From assembly GCA_947450475.1 (NCBI GenBank), contig CANFVK010000001.1:248001-312000 (forward strand): a stretch of DNA of 64,000 nucleotides, given 5' to 3'. Under the pieces are notes generated by a model. It did no database searches. It was given only the letters and a program-made list of their open reading frames with translations, and was not told the origin of the DNA. Below, piece after piece: positions 9,245-17,863 of this stretch (positions are counted from its first letter, which is position 1; the number at the start of each line of letters is the position of its first letter). The translations under genes and the position numbers were made by a program. This DNA comes from Bacteriovoracaceae bacterium (GTDB taxonomy: Bacteria > Bdellovibrionota > Bacteriovoracia > Bacteriovoracales > Bacteriovoracaceae).

Positions 9245-10705
9245 ATGGCAACAGGTCTTGGTACAAGAGGCGATGGTCCTCGCGAACAATCTATTATCGA
9301 TCCAATAACTGGAGAAAAGACAGTCATTATGGGGGATCTCGTTTTCCCACCTCGAAAGGTTTGGATGAAAACCTTTGGTTGCCAGATGAACTATCATGAT
9401 TCAGATCGAATTGCGGCTCACTTGCAGGATTTAAACTTTTCTCAAACTGAGAATTTGGATGATGCAGACCTGGTGCTTTTTAATACTTGTGCAGTCAGGG
9501 ATTTATCTAACAATAAATTTTATTCTCAATTAGGTGAGATGAAGCATGCTAAAAAGAAGAAAAATGAATTAGTGGTTGGGATCGGTGGTTGTGTTGCACA
9601 AACTGAAGGCAAGGAGTTGGTTAAAAAATATAAACATCTTGACTTTGCTTTCGGTACCGATGTTATCGACACTATTAATGATATGGTTTTTAGAGTCTAT
9701 GCGGGCGATTCAAAATTTACCATCAATTCTTGGGACCGTAGCGAAAACTTTTCTATCGAAACAAAGGTCTCTGGCGATTCCCCTCAAGCATTTGTCAATA
9801 TCATCAAAGGCTGCAATAAATATTGTACTTATTGTATAGTCCCATACACCAGAGGAAAGGAGCGCTCACGTTTATTGGTGGAAGTAGTGGAAGACGTAAA
9901 AAAGCTTGTAAAGTATCAAGGTATACAAGAAGTCACGCTTTTGGGCCAAAATGTGAACTCCTACGGCAAGGAAAATGGGGAGTCTCTTGCTCAATTGATT
10001 ACTGAGCTTGATAAGATAGATGGACTTGAGATTATTCGATATACAACTTCTCATCCTTACGATGTGAGCGATGAATTGATTGCCGTGCACGGCACTTCAA
10101 AAAAATTGTCCAAGCATTTGCATTTGCCAGTTCAATCTGGATCGGCAACGGTTCTTGAGAGAATGCACCGAGAATATACGCCAGAGCATTACCTTGGACT
10201 TTTGGCAAAACTTCGTAAGGCTCAACCAGAAATTGTTTTATCGACAGATATAATCGCAGGATTTGTAAATGAAACAGAGGAAGAGCATCGAGCCACTCTT
10301 GAATTGCTTGATAAAGCTCAATTTGATTTTATTTACTCTTATGTGTATTCAAAAAGAAATAAGACCAGGGCCGCCACTATGGAGGATTCACTCTCTGATG
10401 ATGTCAGAGGTCGAAGGCTTAGAGAGATTCAAGCTCATCAACTCATGATTCAAGACAAGATTCATCAAACAATGATTGGTAAAACTTTTCGTGTGCTAGT
10501 TGATGATGTTGGTAATATGGGTGGAATTAAAAAATGGAAGGGAAGAACAAACTGTAATAGAATTGTCCACTTTAAACCAGAAAATGATGAATTAGATTTC
10601 AAATGGCATTGGGTGGATGTGGTTGTGACATCTGCAACGGCACTTTCTTGTCAGGCCGAGTTAGTAGTTGATCACGGCAAAAAGGCTCCTTCGTTAAATT
10701 CATAA
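9245..10705 (+). CDS. miaB: tRNA-2-methylthio-N6-dimethylallyladenosine synthase MiaB
   Basis: MiaB is a radical-SAM methylthiotransferase that modifies A37 of tRNAs reading codons that start with U. The N-terminal UPF0004 domain carries the cluster cysteines C46, C82 and C116 (in FGCQMN, NTCAVR and GGCVAQ). The radical-SAM motif C190-x3-C194-x2-C197 is intact, and a C-terminal TRAM-like region follows at about residues 400-470. The protein has about 38 residues before the first conserved strand, slightly longer than usual. The TRAM region contains MGGIKKWKGRTNCNRIVHF, close to the family pattern. No miaA is visible here. Confidence 0.96.
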   Translation: MATGLGTRGDGPREQSIIDPITGEKTVIMGDLVFPPRKVWMKTFGCQMNYHDSDRIAAHLQDLNFSQTENLDDADLVLFNTCAVRDLSNNKFYSQLGEMKHAKKKKNELVVGIGGCVAQTEGKELVKKYKHLDFAFGTDVIDTINDMVFRVYAGDSKFTINSWDRSENFSIETKVSGDSPQAFVNIIKGCNKYCTYCIVPYTRGKERSRLLVEVVEDVKKLVKYQGIQEVTLLGQNVNSYGKENGESLAQLITELDKIDGLEIIRYTTSHPYDVSDELIAVHGTSKKLSKHLHLPVQSGSATVLERMHREYTPEHYLGLLAKLRKAQPEIVLSTDIIAGFVNETEEEHRATLELLDKAQFDFIYSYVYSKRNKTRAATMEDSLSDDVRGRRLREIQAHQLMIQDKIHQTMIGKTFRVLVDDVGNMGGIKKWKGRTNCNRIVHFKPENDELDFKWHWVDVVVTSATALSCQAELVVDHGKKAPSLNS

Positions 10706-10714
10706 AAAATTCAG

Positions 10715-10744
10715 TAAGTAGGGGGAAGAAATTCCCCCTACTTA
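10715..10744 (+). terminator. Long perfect hairpin after miaB, probable terminator
   Basis: A 13-bp perfect stem (10715-10727 with 10732-10744) closes on a GAAA tetraloop. The T-run after it is poor, so it may end transcription weakly or protect the 3' end of the miaB message. Confidence 0.6.
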
Positions 10745-10785
10745 GGTTTCGCAATCACAGTTGATAATATATCCTCGAGGTAACT

Positions 10786-11403
10786 GTGAAAAATATAAAA
10801 ATATGCCTTCTTTTTTTAATCTTACTTCCCCTAAAAAGCCAATCTGCTATTTTTGAATTTTCTTTGGATTTTGGTTATGACAAACAACTTTATGGGGTCA
10901 ATAGACAAAACTCAGTAGTGAGTCGCAATTATTCTGGAGGAATTTCAACTTATCTTTTTGATTTAACCGCAATTGACCTTACGGCATCAAGTACTCAAGA
11001 TATTACTTCGCAAAATGATCGTTATAATGTTGCCACTGGCATTGATGTCATTGGACAGCAAAATGTTGTGAAAACCAATGTTTTTGGGCTAGGTATTAAG
11101 CAAATGCTTGCAGCGAGAGGAGCAAGATTAACACCAATTATCAGCGTCGGTTATGCTAGAGAAATGGTGACTTCTAGCGGTGATATAACCGTAGAAAATA
11201 CTGTATCTAACGCCAGAAGTGTTTTTTCCTTAACTGAAAGTAAGCAAAGCTACAACTCAATGTTTGGATCTTTTACTCTTCAATTAAAATTGACTGAAAG
11301 ATTTTCACTTAAGGGATCAGTGAAAACTCTTTTTCAGGCGTTTGAATTCAATAAGGCCAAAGATAATCTTAAGTATTTATTTGGAATTTCATGGATTTTC
11401 TAA
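10786..11403 (+). CDS. Predicted outer-membrane beta-barrel protein of unknown function
   Basis: The 205-residue product has a signal peptide (LLFLILLPLKSQS, cleavage near residue 20). Alternating hydrophobic/polar strands follow and it ends in GISWIF; a C-terminal aromatic residue after a strand is typical of outer-membrane barrels. I do not recognise a family. The start is GTG at 10786 behind CGAGG. Its last 13 bases overlap the next gene, so the two are translationally coupled, and it could help place or assist the lipoprotein metallopeptidase encoded there. That link is inference. Confidence 0.7.
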   Translation: MKNIKICLLFLILLPLKSQSAIFEFSLDFGYDKQLYGVNRQNSVVSRNYSGGISTYLFDLTAIDLTASSTQDITSQNDRYNVATGIDVIGQQNVVKTNVFGLGIKQMLAARGARLTPIISVGYAREMVTSSGDITVENTVSNARSVFSLTESKQSYNSMFGSFTLQLKLTERFSLKGSVKTLFQAFEFNKAKDNLKYLFGISWIF

Positions 11404-12443
11404 AAATTTTCACAATTTTTTTGATATTGAGTGGATGCGCTAAAATGGACTATCTCTACGAGCAAGGAGTGGGGCAGATCTCCTTGCAGGCAAAAGCGAA
11501 GGACAATATTGATGTGTTGAAAAATGTACGCATTCCAAAAGATCAAAAAGAAAAAATAAAAAAAATTCAGGAATTAAAGAAATATTTCTATACCTTTTGG
11601 GGCAAGAAGCAGACTCCCATTTATACTCAAACTACTATGCTAGAGAATAAAGCTGTGACTTACCTGGTAATTGCTTCTCCGTATAATGAGATCAAGGCGG
11701 TCGAAAACTGCTTTCCGGTTATGGGGTGCTTTCCCTATCTTGGTTTCTTTAATTTGGTATCTGCTAAGAATTTTGCGAAAGAAAAGGAAAAGGAAAATTT
11801 CGTGACTTGGGTTCGCCCTGTTTATGCCTATTCGACCCTTGGATACTTCAACGATACCATTTTATCTTCATTTTTTCATTATTCTGATTATGAATTAGCC
11901 GAACTCATTTTTCACGAGCTATTTCACACAATTTTCTTTGTAAAAAATGAAGTTGAGCTCAACGAAAATTTGGCCAATTATTTTGCAAAGCAAATGCTTG
12001 ATCAATACTTTTTGACTACGAATCAACTTGATTATCTTAAGTTGCAGCAAAAAGAAGAAGTTGAGGATAGAGTCCTGCGCCAAGCGATAGTCAATTTAAC
12101 TTCCGAATTACAAGAGCATTATTTGAAATTAGTTCCTCAAAATAAAGAGGAAAGTGAGGCTATTTTGAATGAATTTTTAGATAAAAAATTTTATCCGACT
12201 ATTTTAAATAAATGCCAACAGCAAAATATATCTCCCAAAAACTGTTACCCCTTAGAGAAAAAGTGGAACAATGCCAGTTTCGCAGCTTTTTTGACCTATG
12301 AAAAAAAAGCTCAAGATCTTGAGGGACTCCAAAGGAAACTTGGGCTAGACTTAAAGGGGTATTTTCGATGGCTAGATCAAAAATACGCAAGTTTTCAAAA
12401 TCAAAAAGAGGTAGAGGATTTTTCCCAATACCTTATGATGTAG
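11391..12443 (+). CDS. Lipoprotein zinc aminopeptidase-like protein (PF10023 type)
   Basis: This is a predicted secreted metallopeptidase anchored in the envelope. The lipobox is LSGC with the acylated cysteine at residue 16. Just after it, MDYLYEQGVGQ resembles the start of the putative-aminopeptidase family PF10023. The zinc site is HELFH (H175, E176, H179) with a downstream glutamate in NENLANYF (E192), so the active site looks complete. At 350 residues it is a normal family length. The gene overlaps the upstream barrel gene and is followed after six bases by a gshB-like gene. Substrate is unknown; peptide turnover in the periplasm is the likely role. Confidence 0.8.
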   Translation: MDFLKIFTIFLILSGCAKMDYLYEQGVGQISLQAKAKDNIDVLKNVRIPKDQKEKIKKIQELKKYFYTFWGKKQTPIYTQTTMLENKAVTYLVIASPYNEIKAVENCFPVMGCFPYLGFFNLVSAKNFAKEKEKENFVTWVRPVYAYSTLGYFNDTILSSFFHYSDYELAELIFHELFHTIFFVKNEVELNENLANYFAKQMLDQYFLTTNQLDYLKLQQKEEVEDRVLRQAIVNLTSELQEHYLKLVPQNKEESEAILNEFLDKKFYPTILNKCQQQNISPKNCYPLEKKWNNASFAAFLTYEKKAQDLEGLQRKLGLDLKGYFRWLDQKYASFQNQKEVEDFSQYLMM

Positions 12444-12449
12444 GCGCAT

Positions 12450-13400
12450 GTGAAGCACGTTTTATTTATAGATTCGCTCGAAAAACTTACGGTTAAAAAG
12501 GATAGCTCTTTAATGTTAGCAGCTAACATGAAGAGAGCAGGTCTCGATGTTTTTCTGCTTTTTGAAAAGGATTTTTATCTTTCAAATAAAAAAGATGCTG
12601 AATTTTTAGTTTATAATTTTAATTACGAATTTTATGAAGATAGTTTTTACTTAAAAAAGTTTGAACTCAAAGAAAACAGCCTGATTATTCTTAATTCAAA
12701 AGACTGTCTCCATATGCGTATTGATCCCCCTTTTGATACGCGCTATTTGCGCTACTTGTGGATGTTGCGATTTTATCAAGAGAAAGGAATTAAAATTCTA
12801 AATTCAGCTGATGGTATTTTGAAATATAATGAAAAACTGCATGCCTATTCTCAACCTTCTTCATTAGCAAGTTTTGTAGGAAGTAGTTCTCGGGAATTTT
12901 TACAATTTGCCGAGCTGATGAAAAAAGAAAATTACGATCATTTAATACTAAAGCCACTTGATCTTTTTCAAGGCATGGGGGTTGAAAAAATCGCTCTCAG
13001 CAGCAGTGAATTAGAGCATCGTTTTCACTCAAAAATTTTAGAAAATAATGGACCCATTGTTGCTCAACCCTATTGTCATGAAGTGACTCGTGGTGAAATT
13101 CGGGCAATTTATTTCAAAGGCCGTGAGCTTGGTTCAATTCTAAAAGTTCCTAAGCCTGGTGAATTTCTCGCCAACATCGCTCAAGGTGCAAATTTTCACG
13201 CCATTGAATTAAGCCCAAAGATAAAAATGGAATGTGATCGTATCGCTGAAGAATTAACTTTAGAAGGCGTTGATTGGGTTGCCTACGACATCTTGGGGGA
13301 TCATGTTTCAGAAATAAACATTACCTGTCCGGGTCTTTTGGTTGAAGTGAGCATTGCTCACCAAAAAAACTTAGCACTAGAGCTAATTAAGCAACTCTAA
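12450..13400 (+). CDS. gshB: Glutathione synthetase-like ATP-grasp ligase
   Basis: GshB joins gamma-glutamylcysteine and glycine using ATP. The 316-residue protein has the N-terminal pattern IDSLEKLTVKKDSSLMLA and the motif RIDPPFDTRYLRYLW of bacterial glutathione synthetases. ATP-grasp lysine and glycine-loop residues follow (LILKPLDLFQGMGV), then GEIRAIYFKG, and the metal-binding end EINITCPG. The start is GTG at 12450; the overlapping ATG at 12448 is out of frame. No gshA is nearby, so the partner ligase must be elsewhere, or the enzyme works on a related dipeptide. The 3' end overlaps the convergent lipoprotein gene by four bases. Confidence 0.85.
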   Translation: MKHVLFIDSLEKLTVKKDSSLMLAANMKRAGLDVFLLFEKDFYLSNKKDAEFLVYNFNYEFYEDSFYLKKFELKENSLIILNSKDCLHMRIDPPFDTRYLRYLWMLRFYQEKGIKILNSADGILKYNEKLHAYSQPSSLASFVGSSSREFLQFAELMKKENYDHLILKPLDLFQGMGVEKIALSSSELEHRFHSKILENNGPIVAQPYCHEVTRGEIRAIYFKGRELGSILKVPKPGEFLANIAQGANFHAIELSPKIKMECDRIAEELTLEGVDWVAYDILGDHVSEINITCPGLLVEVSIAHQKNLALELIKQL

Positions 13401-14161
13401 TTAGCAGAGGCTCCCGGAAGATCGAGCGTTTCATCTGTTGAATATTGGATATCAAAAGCCACGCATTCAGTAGGCCCAAGTTTATTGATGGGGATATCCA
13501 TGTAGGGATTAGTGGTACAGTTACTAGGCTTGGTTCCATATTTTCCAGAACATCTTGAGTCTGATAACACGTTCACTACTTCTAAAACTAGCGGATCAGA
13601 TGTTGGCGGCACAGTGAAATGCCAAACTTTCGAAGCCGTATCGATACTAGAAGTTAGGGTTGCAACCTCACCAACACTCACACCATTTTTATGTAGCATA
13701 AGTTGAATTTTTAATTTCGTGGCATACATCATCCACTGACTGCAGGTTTTATTAAAAGATGAAGTGGCATTGGCGGTAGCAGTTCGAGCAATAATTCTTA
13801 CATTAAAAGTGGCATCAGTTGAGAATTGATTGGGAGAAAAGCCCGTACTGGAAATAAAATCAGTTGAAGACCACCAGGTTTGACCGTAGGTGCCTCCGCT
13901 TGCAAAAATAGAGGGTATGTTTCTCCAATAGCACTTGGTGATTCCGTCTCGGGCCACTCCATCGCAACCAGATGTATCGCTTCCGCCGCCAGTATTTCCA
14001 CCGCCGCCAGTATTTCCACCGCCGCCAGTATTTCCACCGCCTCCAGTTGAAATGGGAGATGTACTCGAAGTATTAGCAGTTGAGCCGGAGTTTTTTACAG
14101 TACAAGAAGCTGTAAGGGCGATCGCTAATATCATTGCACAAAATTTATAGCTAATTCTCAT
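13397..14161 (-). CDS. Secreted surface protein with Gly-rich repeat linker
   Basis: I do not recognise the family. The product (254 residues from the ATG at 14161) starts with a lipoprotein-like signal, MRISYKFCAMILAIALTASC, although the residue three before the cysteine is Thr, so the lipobox is weak. Residues 25-65 are low complexity, with GGGGNT repeated three times and then GGGSDT. This linker precedes a C-terminal domain with several Cys residues (CNDGV-like CDGV, CYW, CSQW, CSG, CTT, CVAF) that may form disulfides. A TTG at 14179 could extend it by six residues. It is probably a surface or periplasmic protein; its role is unknown. Confidence 0.7.
   Translation of the reverse strand: MRISYKFCAMILAIALTASCTVKNSGSTANTSSTSPISTGGGGNTGGGGNTGGGGNTGGGSDTSGCDGVARDGITKCYWRNIPSIFASGGTYGQTWWSSTDFISSTGFSPNQFSTDATFNVRIIARTATANATSSFNKTCSQWMMYATKLKIQLMLHKNGVSVGEVATLTSSIDTASKVWHFTVPPTSDPLVLEVVNVLSDSRCSGKYGTKPSNCTTNPYMDIPINKLGPTECVAFDIQYSTDETLDLPGASAN
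13983..14046 (-). repeat. 18-bp tandem repeat encoding GGGGNT
   Basis: Three identical 18-bp copies (13983-14000, 14001-14018, 14019-14036) and a partial, diverged fourth lie inside the surface-protein gene. Being a multiple of three, copy-number change would alter linker length without frameshift. Confidence 0.9.
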
Positions 14162-14203
14162 AACAAAAACCTTTTTCAAAAGATGGGTTATCGTCTATCT
14201 CGT

Positions 14204-14228
14204 TTTACTAATCGACCGTTTTAGTAAA
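14204..14228. promoter_or_regulatory. Inverted repeat in the divergent promoter region, possible operator
   Basis: TTTACTAA (14204-14211) and TTAGTAAA (14221-14228) are perfect 8-bp arms with a nine-base centre. A second pair, GATGGGTTA near 14182 and TAACCCATC near 14279, encloses it. The position between the divergent surface-protein and sigma-like genes suggests a regulator site; no T-run follows either arm. Confidence 0.35.
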
Positions 14229-14379
14229 TTTCTTGAAATTAATTATATCTTAAGCTCAATTAGGCACCTTTTAAAAGCTAACCCATCGAAAAGGCGTAGA
14301 CATCCCTAGTTGTAATCATTCTGGGACTTAGATAGAATACTAAAGACGAATCAAGGACTGGTTTCGTTATTTAGGTTTA

Positions 14380-14874
14380 ATGAAAATAGAAGATTTACAA
14401 AAATACATCCACAATTCAAGCACAGATCTCTACAGCTTTGCCTACGTCTTAATACCTGATGATCTCCAGGCCACACAATTGATGATTGATTGTGTTCAAT
14501 CTTTTCTTATTCAAAAAAATACCTTAATCGATCGAGCGGTTTGCACCAAGGGAATCGATACCAATGATTTTTTTATTGAAGTAAAATTGAACTTACTAAA
14601 AATTATTTTTGAATTATCGAGAAAAAGATATCAGCAATTAAAAATGAGCTTTCATGATGTCGAAAAAAATGGTGGGTTTTTCTCTTTAGATTTTGATGAG
14701 AAATCAGTTTTATATTTAAAGGAAAAATCATTATTGGAGCTGAATTCAATTGAATATATTACTTCGCTAAATCAAGCAGAAGTTTTGGCTTTTTTAGCAT
14801 CTGCAAGAACGAAAATGGTTCATCTCATTGCATCTGAGAGGATGTTTCAAAACGAAATCGGAGGATTAGCTTAA
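14380..14874 (+). CDS. Small protein with degenerate ECF sigma-factor resemblance
   Basis: The 164-residue product has a segment near its start, DLYSFAYVLIPDDLQATQLM, that resembles sigma region 2.1 of extracytoplasmic-function sigma factors (D-L-Y-x-F-A-x-x-L-x-x-D-x-x-x-A). The rest is helical, but I cannot find a convincing region 4 helix-turn-helix. It may be a diverged sigma or a sigma-like regulator. The next gene begins immediately at its stop codon and has a zinc-finger anti-sigma-like motif, the normal sigma/anti-sigma order, which is the main support. Confidence in the gene is high, in the function low. Confidence 0.6.
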   Translation: MKIEDLQKYIHNSSTDLYSFAYVLIPDDLQATQLMIDCVQSFLIQKNTLIDRAVCTKGIDTNDFFIEVKLNLLKIIFELSRKRYQQLKMSFHDVEKNGGFFSLDFDEKSVLYLKEKSLLELNSIEYITSLNQAEVLAFLASARTKMVHLIASERMFQNEIGGLA

Positions 14875-15309
14875 GTGGAAACCTCGATTCAATTGCAACG
14901 ATCTAAAAAATTTTCAGAACATTGTATTCATACTAAATCTATTTCTACAATCTTAGACACACCAACTCATTTTGACAGTTACAAAAAAACCATGAAACAT
15001 ATTGGCACCTGTCGGTTTTGCAACGATCAATTAAAGCAATATCGACTGATGAATGAAGCGGCAAAAGTTTTCATTCCAAAAGCTCTAATGGATAAGGATC
15101 TAAAATTGTCTTTCGAACGTGAACTCGATGATTTGTTCAAGGTCATGAACTTGAATAAAAGAACTTTATTGAAAAAAAATGTAAAGAAAGGTTTTCATGC
15201 TCTTGATCAGATGGGTATCGCACTTATAAATACTATGTCCTCCCGAAAAATGATAAAGACCTATGCCGTAGCCGCAGGATTGTTTTTTATCCTCAAAAAA
15301 ATCTTCTAA
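14875..15309 (+). CDS. Anti-sigma-factor-like protein with HxxxCxxC motif
   Basis: The 144-residue product has HIGTCRFCNDQL at about residues 41-52, the H-x3-C-x2-C zinc motif seen in ZAS-type anti-sigma factors. A helical, basic middle follows, and then a hydrophobic C-terminus (TYAVAAGLFFILKKIF) that may be a membrane segment. The start is GTG at 14875, directly abutting the TAA of the sigma-like gene, so the pair is coupled. It may hold the sigma-like partner at the membrane; this is inference from order and motif. The end overlaps the convergent TonB-like gene by four bases. Confidence 0.6.
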   Translation: METSIQLQRSKKFSEHCIHTKSISTILDTPTHFDSYKKTMKHIGTCRFCNDQLKQYRLMNEAAKVFIPKALMDKDLKLSFERELDDLFKVMNLNKRTLLKKNVKKGFHALDQMGIALINTMSSRKMIKTYAVAAGLFFILKKIF

Positions 15310-16262
15310 TTAATTTGAATTTGGTAATAAGTACTAAACTGCTTTTTGCTTTTGATGAAGCTTTTCGGTGGATTTGGCAAATTTAATTGCTTGAGCGTTT
15401 CTTCGAAAAAGGCATGAACATTATCACTTTCAGAAGATTTTAAGATTTTTACAGTAATAATATTGCCTTTGTCATCGTAATCAATTTTTCCTATCAATAA
15501 GTGTTTGTTAAGAAAATCTTTCTCAAGTCCGGGTCGTTCAACGCTCATTTTTTCATAAGTGGCATATAGTTTGGAAAGATAGCTGGCATAAGAGCGTTTA
15601 AAAAAAGAATAATAAGCTTTTTCGTCTGAGTTGAGTTCATCTTCAGAGACTCCTTCAGGACGTTCATATCGAATTTCAAAGTTCGACATCTTCTGCGCTA
15701 CTGGATTGGTAGCACTTGTCACAACATTTTTATATGCTTCTTGCTTGAGTGAGTCTTGAACTTCAGAAGGAGCTATTTGCTTTTCCTTTTTAGGGTTAAA
15801 GTAAAAGTGAGCATGATCTTCCTTTGCCATTGTCGCGTGGATATTATTTTCTGAGACATTGCTTTTTTGAATTAATTTTGAAGTAGACTTGGATAACTCG
15901 TTTGATATTGATCCATTAGTTTTTTTAGGCTGAGGCAAAAGTGGCAAATTGGCTCCCAGTTTCCCAAGACTCAGAGGCGGCAGTTGGAGGGATGGCTTAG
16001 GTACCTGAAGCATATCTGGCATAAGATAATCTTTTTTAGCTCCATTTTTTACACCGACTCTTTTAAGTTGTTCAATATCTTCATGTCTGATCAATTCGAT
16101 ATGATTAATCCTAAGCGGTTTTGAACCAGAGCTTTGATTGATGATTAATGATGAAAAATCTAATGGGCTTTTTTTTATAAAAAATAAAATAACCAAATGG
16201 ATGATGATGGCCAGGAGAAGGGGAAGTGAATAAACTGAAAAAGAGGCTTTGTTCTTGATCAT
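15306..16262 (-). CDS. TonB-like energy transducer protein
   Basis: The predicted product (318 residues) has an N-terminal membrane helix (about residues 9-30, LLLAIIIHLVILFFI), a long Pro/Lys-rich periplasmic linker and a C-terminal domain. The last contains GKIDYDDKGNIITVKILKSS and LKQLNLPNPP, which match the TonB/TolA-type C-terminal pattern. The ATG at 16262 has AGGA just upstream and places the helix at the N-terminus; reading on to 16379 would add 39 residues with no ribosome-binding site. No exbB, exbD or TonB-dependent receptor is nearby, so the receptor it serves is unknown. An AglT/TonB-family motility or gliding role is an alternative. Confidence 0.65.
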   Translation of the reverse strand: MIKNKASFSVYSLPLLLAIIIHLVILFFIKKSPLDFSSLIINQSSGSKPLRINHIELIRHEDIEQLKRVGVKNGAKKDYLMPDMLQVPKPSLQLPPLSLGKLGANLPLLPQPKKTNGSISNELSKSTSKLIQKSNVSENNIHATMAKEDHAHFYFNPKKEKQIAPSEVQDSLKQEAYKNVVTSATNPVAQKMSNFEIRYERPEGVSEDELNSDEKAYYSFFKRSYASYLSKLYATYEKMSVERPGLEKDFLNKHLLIGKIDYDDKGNIITVKILKSSESDNVHAFFEETLKQLNLPNPPKSFIKSKKQFSTYYQIQIN

Positions 16263-16402
16263 TTTCCTACGGTACCTCTTGCTTTTGGCAAAACACAGGT
16301 ATTTTTGACCTAATGTTGACCTAAATACCACCAAATGTACACTTAAAGTAGCGCTCTTTAAAAAGCGACTTAGAATCAAATCGTTGCAAGGATTGCAAAC
16401 AA

Positions 16403-17863
16403 ATGAAGCAGATTACAAAATTATTAGAAAGCAAAAAAAGTGTAGGGGCCTTAGCCCTCTTAGGTTGCCTCATATTTACCACTTATAACATACAAGAAAA
16501 TTCCAATCATCTAAAGCGATTAACGAATTTTGAAGGGGGTATTCAAACCTGCTTTTCAAGGGTTAATCAAACCTATACGGCTAAGATGATTAATGATTCT
16601 TCCTCAAATTATCTAACTCAAAATTTTCAAAATCTAACAGAAGAATGTTTTGCAGAAGGTATTCTTAATATTGAAGATGGATTTAAAGTTGAACTTTCTT
16701 CTATTGCAAAAAAATTAAGCACATTAGCTTCTAATGTTCATTGGTTTCATGAAGATATATTGTCACCTGGAACTGGAACTTCTCCTAAATTAGCTGGAGA
16801 CGGTGAAGCCTTAGATGTTGGAAGTCGCTTTGAAAAAATTGAATCGACTAAGGATGAAATTTTAGACTCAAGTGAAGTTTACAAGTCCGAACTATCTAGT
16901 GAGCTCAATAAACAAAAAACTATTTTTTATGTGACTTCGACATTTCTCGTTCTTTTGATGTTTTCTGAATTAATCACTACAACTAGAAAAAAATTATTTA
17001 ATCAAATCAAAGAAAAAGAAGCTGAGGGGGAGTTGTTAGAAAATGGTGGTGTTGCCAGTGTTAAATTTGGTGAAATTATTCGTACCGCTCTTGAACAAAA
17101 TGATTTAATTAATTGCTCAAAATTATTTTCTAATTATTTAGCCCATAACATTTATGAAAAAACTTCAAAGAATAAAGCTAAATTTAGTTTAGAAACATTG
17201 GTAACTCCACTTACTGGTAACTCCGTTTCCTTAATTAATGAGAAAATTGATAAAACTTGGAATGACGATACAGTGGGGGTTCAGCTTGATAAATCTCCTA
17301 ACCCAAAGACGGCCCTCAATACCGATACTTTGAAAGATATAAATCTAGAGCATGCCTGTTCGGGAGTCGTCGATTTATTAGCGGAAAAACTTTTCTCTCG
17401 TGGGGTAAAGCTCGATATAAAAATACCCGAAAAATTAATGATCAAGGCGCGCTCTGAGGAACTAGAGCAGACGCTGTATCATCTTTTAAATTATGCTATT
17501 AATTCAACTCAATCAGATGGCAGCGCAAGAACGATTACAGTTTTTGCACATCGTTTGGGAAGTATTGTGGCTTTCGATCTCATACACTCAGGAAAGGGCT
17601 TTGATGATGAAATTCTAAAACAGCGGGTTGGAATTTCGCAGACAACCAAAAAAATAGATGTTGATTTACAGATTTGCCAATCTTTACTTGAAGAAATTCA
17701 TGGTAAAATTCAAATAGATAATAAATTGGATCAAAATGGCGAGATTACCGGTGGGCGTGTCAAAATTATTTTTAAATCTAGCGAAAGAGAAACTAAGTTG
17801 GTTGATTTAAAAGTAGGTAGCAAGAAAGAAATATTGGCCGGAATTAACGCCGGTACGATTTAA
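16403..17863 (+). CDS. Membrane sensor protein with histidine-kinase-like ATPase domain
   Basis: The 486-residue protein has two membrane segments (about residues 14-30 and 173-194) enclosing a 140-residue periplasmic region, like a sensor kinase. In the C-terminal third, EELEQTLYHLLNYAINSTQ resembles the N-box of GHKL ATPases and HSGKGFDDEIL the G1 box. I see no clear H-box: the nearest candidate, NYLAHNIYEK near residue 248, lacks the usual H-E-[IL]-[RK]. It may bind ATP or act as a pseudokinase. No response regulator gene is adjacent. It is transcribed divergently from the TonB-like gene. Confidence 0.55.
   Translation: MKQITKLLESKKSVGALALLGCLIFTTYNIQENSNHLKRLTNFEGGIQTCFSRVNQTYTAKMINDSSSNYLTQNFQNLTEECFAEGILNIEDGFKVELSSIAKKLSTLASNVHWFHEDILSPGTGTSPKLAGDGEALDVGSRFEKIESTKDEILDSSEVYKSELSSELNKQKTIFYVTSTFLVLLMFSELITTTRKKLFNQIKEKEAEGELLENGGVASVKFGEIIRTALEQNDLINCSKLFSNYLAHNIYEKTSKNKAKFSLETLVTPLTGNSVSLINEKIDKTWNDDTVGVQLDKSPNPKTALNTDTLKDINLEHACSGVVDLLAEKLFSRGVKLDIKIPEKLMIKARSEELEQTLYHLLNYAINSTQSDGSARTITVFAHRLGSIVAFDLIHSGKGFDDEILKQRVGISQTTKKIDVDLQICQSLLEEIHGKIQIDNKLDQNGEITGGRVKIIFKSSERETKLVDLKVGSKKEILAGINAGTI

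Noticed and set aside
13983..14046. CRISPR-like or phage attachment repeat
   Set aside because: Three adjoining 18-bp copies are in frame and encode the GGGGNT linker; there are no spacers.
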